This document shows positions 52,853-59,638 of a stretch of DNA of 64,000 nucleotides, piece by piece. The notes beneath the pieces were generated by a model. The model was not told the origin of the DNA and searched no databases. It saw only the letters and a program-made list of their open reading frames with translations. Origin of the DNA: DATKAS01 sp963733765. Lineage in GTDB: Bacteria; Actinomycetota; Acidimicrobiia; Acidimicrobiales; DATKAS01. The position numbers and the translations under genes were made by a program. Location: NCBI GenBank assembly GCA_963733765.1, contig CAVTEI010000003.1:1-64000 (forward strand), written 5' to 3'. Positions within the stretch are counted from its first letter, which is position 1. Each line of letters starts with the position of its first letter.

Positions 52853-53866
52853 ATGAAGGCTGCAGTCGTCCACGAATATGGAGCGCCCCTGCGCATCGAG
52901 GAGGTTCCGACACCGGCGCCTGGTCCAGGCGAGGTGCTCGTGAAGATCGAGACCTCCGGCCTGTGCCACACGGACATCCACGCCGTTCACGGTGATTGGC
53001 CGGTGAAGCCCTCGCTGCCCCTGATTCCGGGCCACGAAGGCGTCGGCATCGTCGAGCGGGTCGGCCCCGAAGTCACCCGCGTCCGCGAAGGCGACCGAGT
53101 CGCGGTGCCTTGGCTCGGATGGGCCTGCGGGGAGTGCGAAGCGTGCACATCGGGGTGGGAGACGCTGTGCGAGCGGCAACGGAACACGGGGTACTCGGTT
53201 CCGGGCGGATACGCCGATTACGTCTTGGGCTCAGCCGCGTTCGTCGGCTTCGTGCCCGATGGGATCGATCCGCTCGATGCGGCGCCGTTGACCTGCGCTG
53301 GTGTCACCACCTACAAGGCGCTCAAGGTGTCGGGCGCACGTTCGTCCGACCTGGTCGCGATCTTCGGAGTGGGGGGCCTCGGCCACCTCGCGTTGCAGTA
53401 CGCGAGAGTCGCGGGAGCCACCGTGGTGGCAGTCGACGTGACCGACGACAAGCTTCAGCTCGCGAAGGAGCTCGGCGCGTCGTACACCGTGAACGCGTCG
53501 ATGGAGGACCCGATCGAAGCCATCCAGGCGCTCGGCGGCGCCGACGCCGCCATCGCGCTCGCGGCCGCACCGAGGCCGTTCGAGCAAGCGTTCGGGTCGC
53601 TCCGCCGCGGCGGCCGGCTGGTGCTCGTCGGCCTGCCCGCTGAGAACGCGATGACGCTCCCGATCTTCCAGACGGTGCTGAAGGGCATCACCGTCGTCGG
53701 GTCGATCGTCGGCACCCGGGTCGACCTCGCCGAGACGTTCGAGCTGCACGCGTACGGGCACACGAAGGTGATCCGCGAGACGCGGCACCTCGACGACGTG
53801 AACGCCGCCATGGCCGAAGTCCTTAGCGGCCACGCCCGTGCCCGGCTCGTGTTCGACATGCGCTGA
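52853..53866 (+). CDS. Zinc-dependent alcohol dehydrogenase
   Basis: A 337-residue medium-chain dehydrogenase. GLCHTDIHAVHGDWP carries the catalytic-zinc Cys and His region, GHEGVGIVERVG the GHE motif, CGECEACTSGWETLC the four structural-zinc Cys, and FGVGGLGHLALQYARVAGA the NAD-binding GxGGxG. It matches AdhA/AdhT-type ethanol/aldehyde dehydrogenases. AAGGAG precedes the ATG. As fermentative NADH disposal it fits a low-oxygen regulon. First gene of an operon with DUF1918 and the APH-AAA kinase. Confidence 0.93.
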   Translation: MKAAVVHEYGAPLRIEEVPTPAPGPGEVLVKIETSGLCHTDIHAVHGDWPVKPSLPLIPGHEGVGIVERVGPEVTRVREGDRVAVPWLGWACGECEACTSGWETLCERQRNTGYSVPGGYADYVLGSAAFVGFVPDGIDPLDAAPLTCAGVTTYKALKVSGARSSDLVAIFGVGGLGHLALQYARVAGATVVAVDVTDDKLQLAKELGASYTVNASMEDPIEAIQALGGADAAIALAAAPRPFEQAFGSLRRGGRLVLVGLPAENAMTLPIFQTVLKGITVVGSIVGTRVDLAETFELHAYGHTKVIRETRHLDDVNAAMAEVLSGHARARLVFDMR

Positions 53867-53904
53867 CGAGCGCCGCGACTGGCAGCTCGAGAGGAGGATC
53901 GACG

Positions 53905-54105
53905 ATGAAGGCAACAGTGGGCGATCGAATCGTCGTCAAGGGCCACCGGGTCGGTGAACCCGATCGTGACGCCAAGATCCTGGAGGTCCAGGGTCAGGAC
54001 GGCGAGCCGCCGTACCTCGTGGAGTGGGCCGACGACGGGCACGTCGGGCTCTACTTCCCGGGCTCGGACGCGATCGTCGAGCACTTCCCGGCTCAGAACG
54101 GCTGA
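53905..54105 (+). CDS. DUF1918-domain protein
   Basis: A 66-residue protein, MKATVGDRIVVKGHRVGEPD, then EVQGQDGEPPYLVEWADDGH and LYFPGSDAIVEHF. It is a complete DUF1918 SH3-like barrel. Short proteins of this family, such as Rv0569, belong to the M. tuberculosis DosR regulon. GAGAGGAGG lies upstream of the ATG. It stands between the alcohol dehydrogenase and the APH-AAA kinase. Molecular function unknown; nucleic-acid binding is a common guess. Confidence 0.9.
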   Translation: MKATVGDRIVVKGHRVGEPDRDAKILEVQGQDGEPPYLVEWADDGHVGLYFPGSDAIVEHFPAQNG

Positions 54106-54113
54106 CGCCCAGC

Positions 54114-55595
54114 ATGCGTGTCGATGCTCGGGTCTTCGACTCTTCCCGTGGTCCGGCTGACATCATCGAGACGCACATCTCGACGGTGGCCTTCGACGGC
54201 GACGTGGCGCACAAGAGAAAGAAGGACGTGCGCTTTGCCTTTGTCGACCTCAGCACGCCCGAGCGGCGCGAGGCGATCTGTGAGAGGGAGGTGGAGCTGA
54301 ATCGCCGCTTTTCCCCTGACGTGTACCTGGGCGTTGAAGAGGTCGTCGACGACCTCGGTGCGGTGATCGACCACGCGGTGCGCATGCGGCGCATGCCGGC
54401 CGAGCGGCGACTGTCGACCTTGGTGCGCAGCAAGGTCGATGTTGCGCAGTGTGTCCGGCAGATTGCGCGCCTCCTCGCAGTCGCCCACGCCGAGGGCGTC
54501 ACGAGTGCGGACATCGCGTCGGTGGCGAGACCCGCTTCGTTGCTCCGTCTCTGGGAGCAGAACCTCGAGGAGCTCGAGCCGTTCGTCCCCGAACCGCTCG
54601 ATGGCGCCTCGCTCCGCGAGGTTGGGCTGCTTGCCGCTCAGTATCTGGAAGGCCGGACCAAGCTGCTCGACGAACGCATCCGAAGCGGCTGCGTGGTTGA
54701 CGGTCACGGCGACCTGCTGGCCGACGACATCTACTGCCTCGACGACGGTCCTCGTATCCTCGATTGCCTCGAGTTCAGTGACGCCCTCCGCTGGGGCGAT
54801 GTGCTCTACGACGTCGGCTTTCTCGCGATGGACTTCGAACGGCTCGGTCGGGCCGACCTCGCTTCCGCGTTCATGGACTGGTACCGAGAGTTCTCTGCCG
54901 AGGTTCATCCCACGTCGCTCGAGCACCACTACGTGGCGTATCGAGCCCTGGTTCGCTCGAAGATCTCGTGCCTCAGGGGGACGCCCGGCGATCGGGACGA
55001 GGCGCGCGCCTACCTCGCCCAGTGCCTCCGCCACCTGCGCACCGGTCAGATCCGACTCGCCCTCGTGGGCGGGCTGCCGGGCACCGGCAAGACCACGATC
55101 GCGATGGAGCTCGGAGACCAGCTCGGTTGGCCCGTGCTGCGCTCCGACGAGCTGCGAAAGCAACGCGCCGGCCTTGCGCCCGAAGCTCGCGCCGCGGCAC
55201 CCTTCAAGGAGGGGCTGTATTCGCCCTCGACCAGCGACGCCACGTACGACGCGCTCTTCGAAGAGGCGCAACTGCTCCTCGAGAATGGGCAGTCCGTCAT
55301 CGTCGACGCGTCGTTCTCCCGCTCGAAGTGGCGAGCAGCAGCAGCGGCAATGGCCAGCCACGCTTCGGCTGTGCTCGTCGAACTGCGCTGCACCGTTCCG
55401 AGCGACATCGCGGCCGATCGCTTGCGCGAACGGGGCATCCGCGGAGCCGACGCCTCCGACGCCGACGCCAGCATCGCCACCGCGATGCAGAGCGAGTTCG
55501 ACGAATGGCCGACCGCCACCGCCGTCGACACCCGATCACTGCCACCACTCGTGGCCGCACGGGTGCGTCAACTCGTGGACCCCGGACGCGACTGA
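54114..55595 (+). CDS. APH-fold kinase/AAA ATP-binding bifunctional protein (Rv2004c-like)
   Basis: A 493-residue protein of two kinase modules. Residues about 1-310 are aminoglycoside-phosphotransferase-like, with VVDGHGDLLADDIYCLDDGP (H-G-D) and ILDCLEFSDALRWGDVLYDV. Residues about 318-493 are a P-loop gluconate-kinase-like domain with Walker A LVGGLPGTGKTTIAMELG, LRSDELRKQ and VIVDASFSRSKWRA. This architecture equals Rv2004c, a DosR-regulon protein. ATG 54114 lies 8 bp after the DUF1918 stop. Substrate unknown. Confidence 0.92.
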   Translation: MRVDARVFDSSRGPADIIETHISTVAFDGDVAHKRKKDVRFAFVDLSTPERREAICEREVELNRRFSPDVYLGVEEVVDDLGAVIDHAVRMRRMPAERRLSTLVRSKVDVAQCVRQIARLLAVAHAEGVTSADIASVARPASLLRLWEQNLEELEPFVPEPLDGASLREVGLLAAQYLEGRTKLLDERIRSGCVVDGHGDLLADDIYCLDDGPRILDCLEFSDALRWGDVLYDVGFLAMDFERLGRADLASAFMDWYREFSAEVHPTSLEHHYVAYRALVRSKISCLRGTPGDRDEARAYLAQCLRHLRTGQIRLALVGGLPGTGKTTIAMELGDQLGWPVLRSDELRKQRAGLAPEARAAAPFKEGLYSPSTSDATYDALFEEAQLLLENGQSVIVDASFSRSKWRAAAAAMASHASAVLVELRCTVPSDIAADRLRERGIRGADASDADASIATAMQSEFDEWPTATAVDTRSLPPLVAARVRQLVDPGRD

Positions 55596-55630
55596 CGGGC
55601 TCGCCCACGGAGGAAGCGAGCCCGTCAGCG

Positions 55631-56101
55631 TCAAGCCGATGTCACCCTCGGGTGACCTCGACCTTCCTTCGGCGCCATCTCGGTGGGCACCTTGTAGGGG
55701 CACGTCACCTCGAGGATGCCGTCTTTGTACGAAGCCTTCACATCGTCCATGACCGTCTCGCGCGGAACCCGAACGGCCCGCTCGAACGAGCCATAGCGGA
55801 ACTCGGAGAAGAAGGAGCCTTCCTTCTCTTCCTTGGTCTCGGTACGACGCTCAGCCGTGATGCGCAGCACACCCTCTTCCAGCGTGATCTCGACGTCCTT
55901 GTCAGGATCGATGCCGGGCATCTCCGCCCGTACGACCAGGGTGTCGTCCTTCACTTCCTGCTCGAGCCGCATCCGTTCGAACCGCCCGAAGAACGGACGG
56001 ACATCGAACCAGCGACCGAAGTCAGGAGCGTTGAACCACTCCCAGAGCCCGGGGGCGTCGACCTCGGACTGCACTGCAACTCCAGTGCCCTGTTTGATCA
56101 T
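55631..56101 (-). CDS. Hsp20/alpha-crystallin small heat-shock protein
   Basis: A 156-residue small chaperone. The alpha-crystallin domain (about 45-140) includes RLEQEVKDDTLVVRAEMPGI, VEITLEEGVLRITAERR, SFFSEFRYGSFERAVRVPRE and ASYKDGILEVTCPYK with the G-x-L motif (DGILEV). The N-terminal arm is short and Trp/Phe-rich. AAGGAGG precedes the ATG at a normal distance. A perfect DosR-like box lies 92 bp upstream (56194-56207). The counterpart in M. tuberculosis, HspX, is the classical DosR target. It holds unfolded proteins during stasis. Confidence 0.95.
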   Translation of the reverse strand: MIKQGTGVAVQSEVDAPGLWEWFNAPDFGRWFDVRPFFGRFERMRLEQEVKDDTLVVRAEMPGIDPDKDVEITLEEGVLRITAERRTETKEEKEGSFFSEFRYGSFERAVRVPRETVMDDVKASYKDGILEVTCPYKVPTEMAPKEGRGHPRVTSA

Positions 56102-56193
56102 GTGTGCACACCTCCTTCAACTGCACTCCTGGATCACTCGCCAATCGAGTGACCTCCACGATCAACGGTACGACCGCGAGTCCCGAACCCCAA

Positions 56194-56207
56194 GGGTCGA
56201 AGGTCCC
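56194..56207. promoter_or_regulatory. DosR/DevR-like box 6
   Basis: GGGTCGAAGGTCCC, perfect to GGGnCnnnnGnCCC, between the P-type ATPase stop and the Hsp20 start (92 bp upstream of the latter). Confidence 0.75.
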
Positions 56208-56210
56208 CTG

Positions 56211-58805
56211 CTACCCGTGATCAAAGTGATGATGACGGGCGATGTGCTTCTGTGCCGCGTCGGCGATGAGCACTGCTGGGATCGCGAGCACCGCAACCGC
56301 GAACCCTGCGACCGTGGGACCGGCCTGATCGAGCAAGTCCGCGATCGGAGGCACGTAGAGGAAGACGACCAACATCGCCAGCTCCGCCAGGACTCCGCCG
56401 ACGAGGAGCGGATTGGTCCGCAGCGGGATCCGCCACGCCGGCCGGACGGTGCTGCGGCATGCGAACGCGTTCGCCGCCTGACCGAGGACGATCGCCGTGA
56501 ACGCCGCTCCGGAGGCCGCGAGCAAGATCTGCCCCTCGGGGAACGAATCACCCGGCCGCCATCCGGCCACGACGAAGGTGACCAGGAACGCGGAGAGGGA
56601 CACGAGCGCCTCGGTGGGTCCGAGCACACCGAAGGCCCGGCTCACCAACCGTCGGTCGAGCAGATGCCGGTGCGTGGGGGGGTTGTCGAGGACGTGCGCG
56701 GCGGGGCGCTCGGCGCCGAGTCCGAGGGCGGGAAGGATGTCGGTTCCGATGTCGAGCGCGAGGACTTGCAGCACGCCGATGGCCAGCGGGAACCGCCCCC
56801 CGGACAGCGCCCACACGATGAACGGCGTGAGCTCGGCCACGTTGTCCGTCAAGTGATACGTGAGGAAGCGACGGATGTTTGCGAACGTCGACCGGCCCTG
56901 CTCGACGGCCGCGACGATCGTCGCGAAGTCGTCGTCGAGCAGCACGACGTCGGCCGCCTCGCGAGCAACGTCGGTGCCCGATCGGCCCATGGCGACACCG
57001 ATCGAAGCCTCCCGCAGTGCCGGTGCATCGTTGACTCCGTCGCCAGTCATCGCGACCACGTGCCCCCGGGCCGCAAGCGCCTGAGCGATCCGCAGCTTGT
57101 CCTCCGGTGTCACCCGTGCGACGACAAGTCCGTCGTGGTCGACCAGCGCGCCGAGCTGCGCCTCGTCCGAGGGAAGGTCGCGTCCGAGCACGACGAGGTC
57201 GTCCGGGCCGAGCAGACCGACCTCGGCCGCGATCGCACGCGCCGTCAGCGGGTGATCCCCCGTGACCATCGCGACCTTGATGCCCGCTCGCCGGCACGCG
57301 GCGAGCGCGTCCGCGGCATGCGGCCGCGGCGGGTCCTCGAGCCCGACGAGTCCGAGCAGCGTGAGATCCGACTCTGCGTCATCGACGGTCGAGGGGATGA
57401 CGTCGACGGGGCGAGCCGCGATCGCCAGCACGCGAAGCCCGCGCCCGGCCATCTCCTGCAGTGACTCGGTGGCGCACGGTGGGACCAAGCAGCGGGGGAA
57501 GACGGCGTCCGGCGCGCCCTTGACCATCACCGTCGCGTCCCGCACCACGGACATCCGACGCCGGCGCACGTCGAACGGGAACCGCGCGGTCTCGGTCGTG
57601 CGGTCCCGCTCCTCGTCGATGGCGACGCCGATGCGGCGCGCGAAGGCGTCGAGCGCAGCCTCCATGGGGTCGCCCCTCGCGACCCACGAACCCTCGACCT
57701 CTACAGCCCGGCCGGACGAGCAGAGCGCTGCCGTACGAGCAAGCTCTCTCGCATCGGCCGAGCAGGAGGGCGGCGTGCACGTGATCTCTGCCTCCGGGGA
57801 ATAGCCCCCGCCGTTGACGACCGTCGTCCCCGAGGGCATCCACACCTCCACGACGGCCATCTCGTTACGCGTCAGCGTTCCGGTCTTGTCGGTGGCGATG
57901 AAGGTGGTCGAACCGAGGGTCTGCACCGCCTCGAGGTGGCGTACGAGCGCGCGGCGCGCAGCCATGCGTTGGGCCCCGATGGCCAGCGACAGCGTCACGG
58001 TTGGAAGCAGCCCTTCGGGCACGACGGCGACCGTGACGCCGACCGCGAAGAGAAACCCGTCCGACGCCTTCGTGCCGACGAGCAGAGACAGGACGAAGAA
58101 GCCGACCCCGACGCCGATCGCGATCGCGGCAAGCACGCGAGAGACGCGGGTGAGCTCGAGATGCAACGGCGTCGGTGTGGATTGCTGCGCGTGCGTGAGC
58201 TCGGCGATGCTCGCCAGACGGGAGTCGGAGCCGGTCGCAGTCACGACGGACCGAGCCTCGCCCTCGACGACGAAGCAGCCGGCGAACACCGTCTCGCCCG
58301 CGTCCGGATGATGCGCCACGCTCTCGCCCGTCAAGGCGGAGGAGTCGACGGCCAATGCGTGAACGGACTCGAGGGTCAGATCCGCCGAGATTCGATCTCC
58401 CTCGGCCAGGAGGACGACGTCTCCGACAACCAGGTCCTCAGCCGGGATCTCGACGCGCTGGCCGTCGCGAACGACCGTCACCCGGCGGGGCAACAGGTCG
58501 CGCAGACGCTCGGCCGCGTGCTCGGCCCGCTCCTCCTGCACGAACGCGAAGACACCGTTCAGGACAACCACGAAGAAGATGGCGACACCGAGCTGGGGCA
58601 AACCCGCCACGAACGCGAGGGCTCCGGCGACCCAGAACAACAGCGCGAAGAAGTGCACCATCTGGGAGGCCAAGCGCCGCCATCGCGGTGTCCGCCTCGG
58701 CAGGGGGAGCTCGTTCCGACCGTCCCGCCGGAGCCGAGCCGCGGCTTCGGTCGCGGTCAAGCCGTCGACGAGGTCGAGGTCCTCCTCGCCGGATGCGACG
58801 GCCAT
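56211..58805 (-). CDS. Cation-transporting P-type ATPase (CtpF-like, P2)
   Basis: An 864-residue P2-type ATPase. The cation-ATPase N-terminal domain (GLTATEAAARLRRDGRNELP) precedes about ten membrane helices. DSSALTGESV is the actuator loop, VAVVPEGLLPTVTLSLAIG the P-E-G ion-site helix 4, IATDKTGTLTRNEM the phosphorylation site, VMVKGAPDAVFPRC the nucleotide domain, and MTGDGVNDAPALREA the hinge. The family moves Ca, Mg or Na; CtpF in M. tuberculosis is DosR-controlled. ATG 58805 (MAVASGEEDLD) fits the family start. Boxes 7 and 8 lie just upstream. Confidence 0.94.
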   Translation of the reverse strand: MAVASGEEDLDLVDGLTATEAAARLRRDGRNELPLPRRTPRWRRLASQMVHFFALLFWVAGALAFVAGLPQLGVAIFFVVVLNGVFAFVQEERAEHAAERLRDLLPRRVTVVRDGQRVEIPAEDLVVGDVVLLAEGDRISADLTLESVHALAVDSSALTGESVAHHPDAGETVFAGCFVVEGEARSVVTATGSDSRLASIAELTHAQQSTPTPLHLELTRVSRVLAAIAIGVGVGFFVLSLLVGTKASDGFLFAVGVTVAVVPEGLLPTVTLSLAIGAQRMAARRALVRHLEAVQTLGSTTFIATDKTGTLTRNEMAVVEVWMPSGTTVVNGGGYSPEAEITCTPPSCSADARELARTAALCSSGRAVEVEGSWVARGDPMEAALDAFARRIGVAIDEERDRTTETARFPFDVRRRRMSVVRDATVMVKGAPDAVFPRCLVPPCATESLQEMAGRGLRVLAIAARPVDVIPSTVDDAESDLTLLGLVGLEDPPRPHAADALAACRRAGIKVAMVTGDHPLTARAIAAEVGLLGPDDLVVLGRDLPSDEAQLGALVDHDGLVVARVTPEDKLRIAQALAARGHVVAMTGDGVNDAPALREASIGVAMGRSGTDVAREAADVVLLDDDFATIVAAVEQGRSTFANIRRFLTYHLTDNVAELTPFIVWALSGGRFPLAIGVLQVLALDIGTDILPALGLGAERPAAHVLDNPPTHRHLLDRRLVSRAFGVLGPTEALVSLSAFLVTFVVAGWRPGDSFPEGQILLAASGAAFTAIVLGQAANAFACRSTVRPAWRIPLRTNPLLVGGVLAELAMLVVFLYVPPIADLLDQAGPTVAGFAVAVLAIPAVLIADAAQKHIARHHHFDHG

Positions 58806-58847
58806 CTGTCCACGATGCCCTACCTCGCCCCACGCCCGTAGAGCACA

Positions 58848-58861
58848 AGGTCCCCCGGCCC
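58848..58861. promoter_or_regulatory. DosR/DevR-like box 7
   Basis: AGGTCCCCCGGCCC, one mismatch to the consensus, 42 bp upstream of the P-type ATPase start. Its left part pairs with box 8 as AAGGTCCCC/GGGGACCTT (58847-58874). Confidence 0.6.
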
Positions 58862-58866
58862 TAGAG

Positions 58867-58880
58867 GGGACCTTCGACTC
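58867..58880. promoter_or_regulatory. DosR/DevR-like box 8
   Basis: GGGACCTTCGACTC, one mismatch, 63 bp upstream of the ABC exporter ATPase GTG at 58944. Confidence 0.6.
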
Positions 58881-58943
58881 TTTGCGCGGTCGTGCAGCGG
58901 TCTCAGTCTTGGGGGGTGGAACCTCTCCTCGTCGCTCGAGGAC

Positions 58944-59636
58944 GTGCGCAAGCTCTACCGCTCGACGGGTGGCGCGGTCGTCGCGCTCGACAGCATCAAT
59001 CTCGAGGTCCAGCGCGGCGAGCTCGTTGCCGTGATGGGGCCATCGGGCTCCGGCAAAACCACGATGCTCAACTGCCTCTCCGGTCTCGACGACATCGACA
59101 GCGGCCACGTCTTCGTCGAGGGCCGCGACCTCTTCGCCATGAGCGACGCAGAGCGGACAATGCACCGAGCTCAGGCGATGGGCTTCATCTTCCAGGCGTT
59201 CAACCTGATCCCGGTGTTCAACGCGGTCGAGAACGTCGAGCTGCCGCTGCTGCTGCGGGGAACGTCGCCAAAGGAGGCTCGACGGCGCGCCGTCGAGATG
59301 CTCGACCGGGTCGGCCTCGGCCACAGAGCAACCCACAAGCCCAACGAGATGTCCGGCGGCGAGCAGCAACGGGTCACGATCGCTCGCGCCCTCGTCGGCC
59401 GACCCGCGATCGTGTGGGCCGACGAACCCACGGGCAACCTCGACAGCACGATGGCCGACGCCGTCATGCAGCTCCTGCGTCAGCTGAACGAGGAGGAGCA
59501 GCAGACCATCGTGCTCGTCACCCACGACTCCGGCATCGGCGCGGCAGCGGGGCGTGTCGTTCGCATGCGCGACGGACGTCTGGAGTCCGACGAGCGGCGC
59601 GAGGCCTCGCGCACCGCCCTGATCTCGGCGGGATAG
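58944..59636 (+). CDS. ABC exporter ATP-binding protein (MacB/LolD-like)
   Basis: A 230-residue ATPase: AVMGPSGSGKTTMLNCLSGL (Walker A), FIFQAFNLIPVFNAVENVEL (Q-loop), NEMSGGEQQRVTIARALVGR (signature) and IVWADEPTGNLDSTMADAVM (Walker B). The pattern, including the EPTGNLDS box, is that of FtsX-permease partners. GTG 58944 starts MRKLYRSTGG; slightly longer starts cannot be excluded because of a G6 run near 58912. It is 2 bp from the permease gene and divergent from the P-type ATPase. Confidence 0.92.
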   Translation: MRKLYRSTGGAVVALDSINLEVQRGELVAVMGPSGSGKTTMLNCLSGLDDIDSGHVFVEGRDLFAMSDAERTMHRAQAMGFIFQAFNLIPVFNAVENVELPLLLRGTSPKEARRRAVEMLDRVGLGHRATHKPNEMSGGEQQRVTIARALVGRPAIVWADEPTGNLDSTMADAVMQLLRQLNEEEQQTIVLVTHDSGIGAAAGRVVRMRDGRLESDERREASRTALISAG

Positions 59637-59638
59637 CG

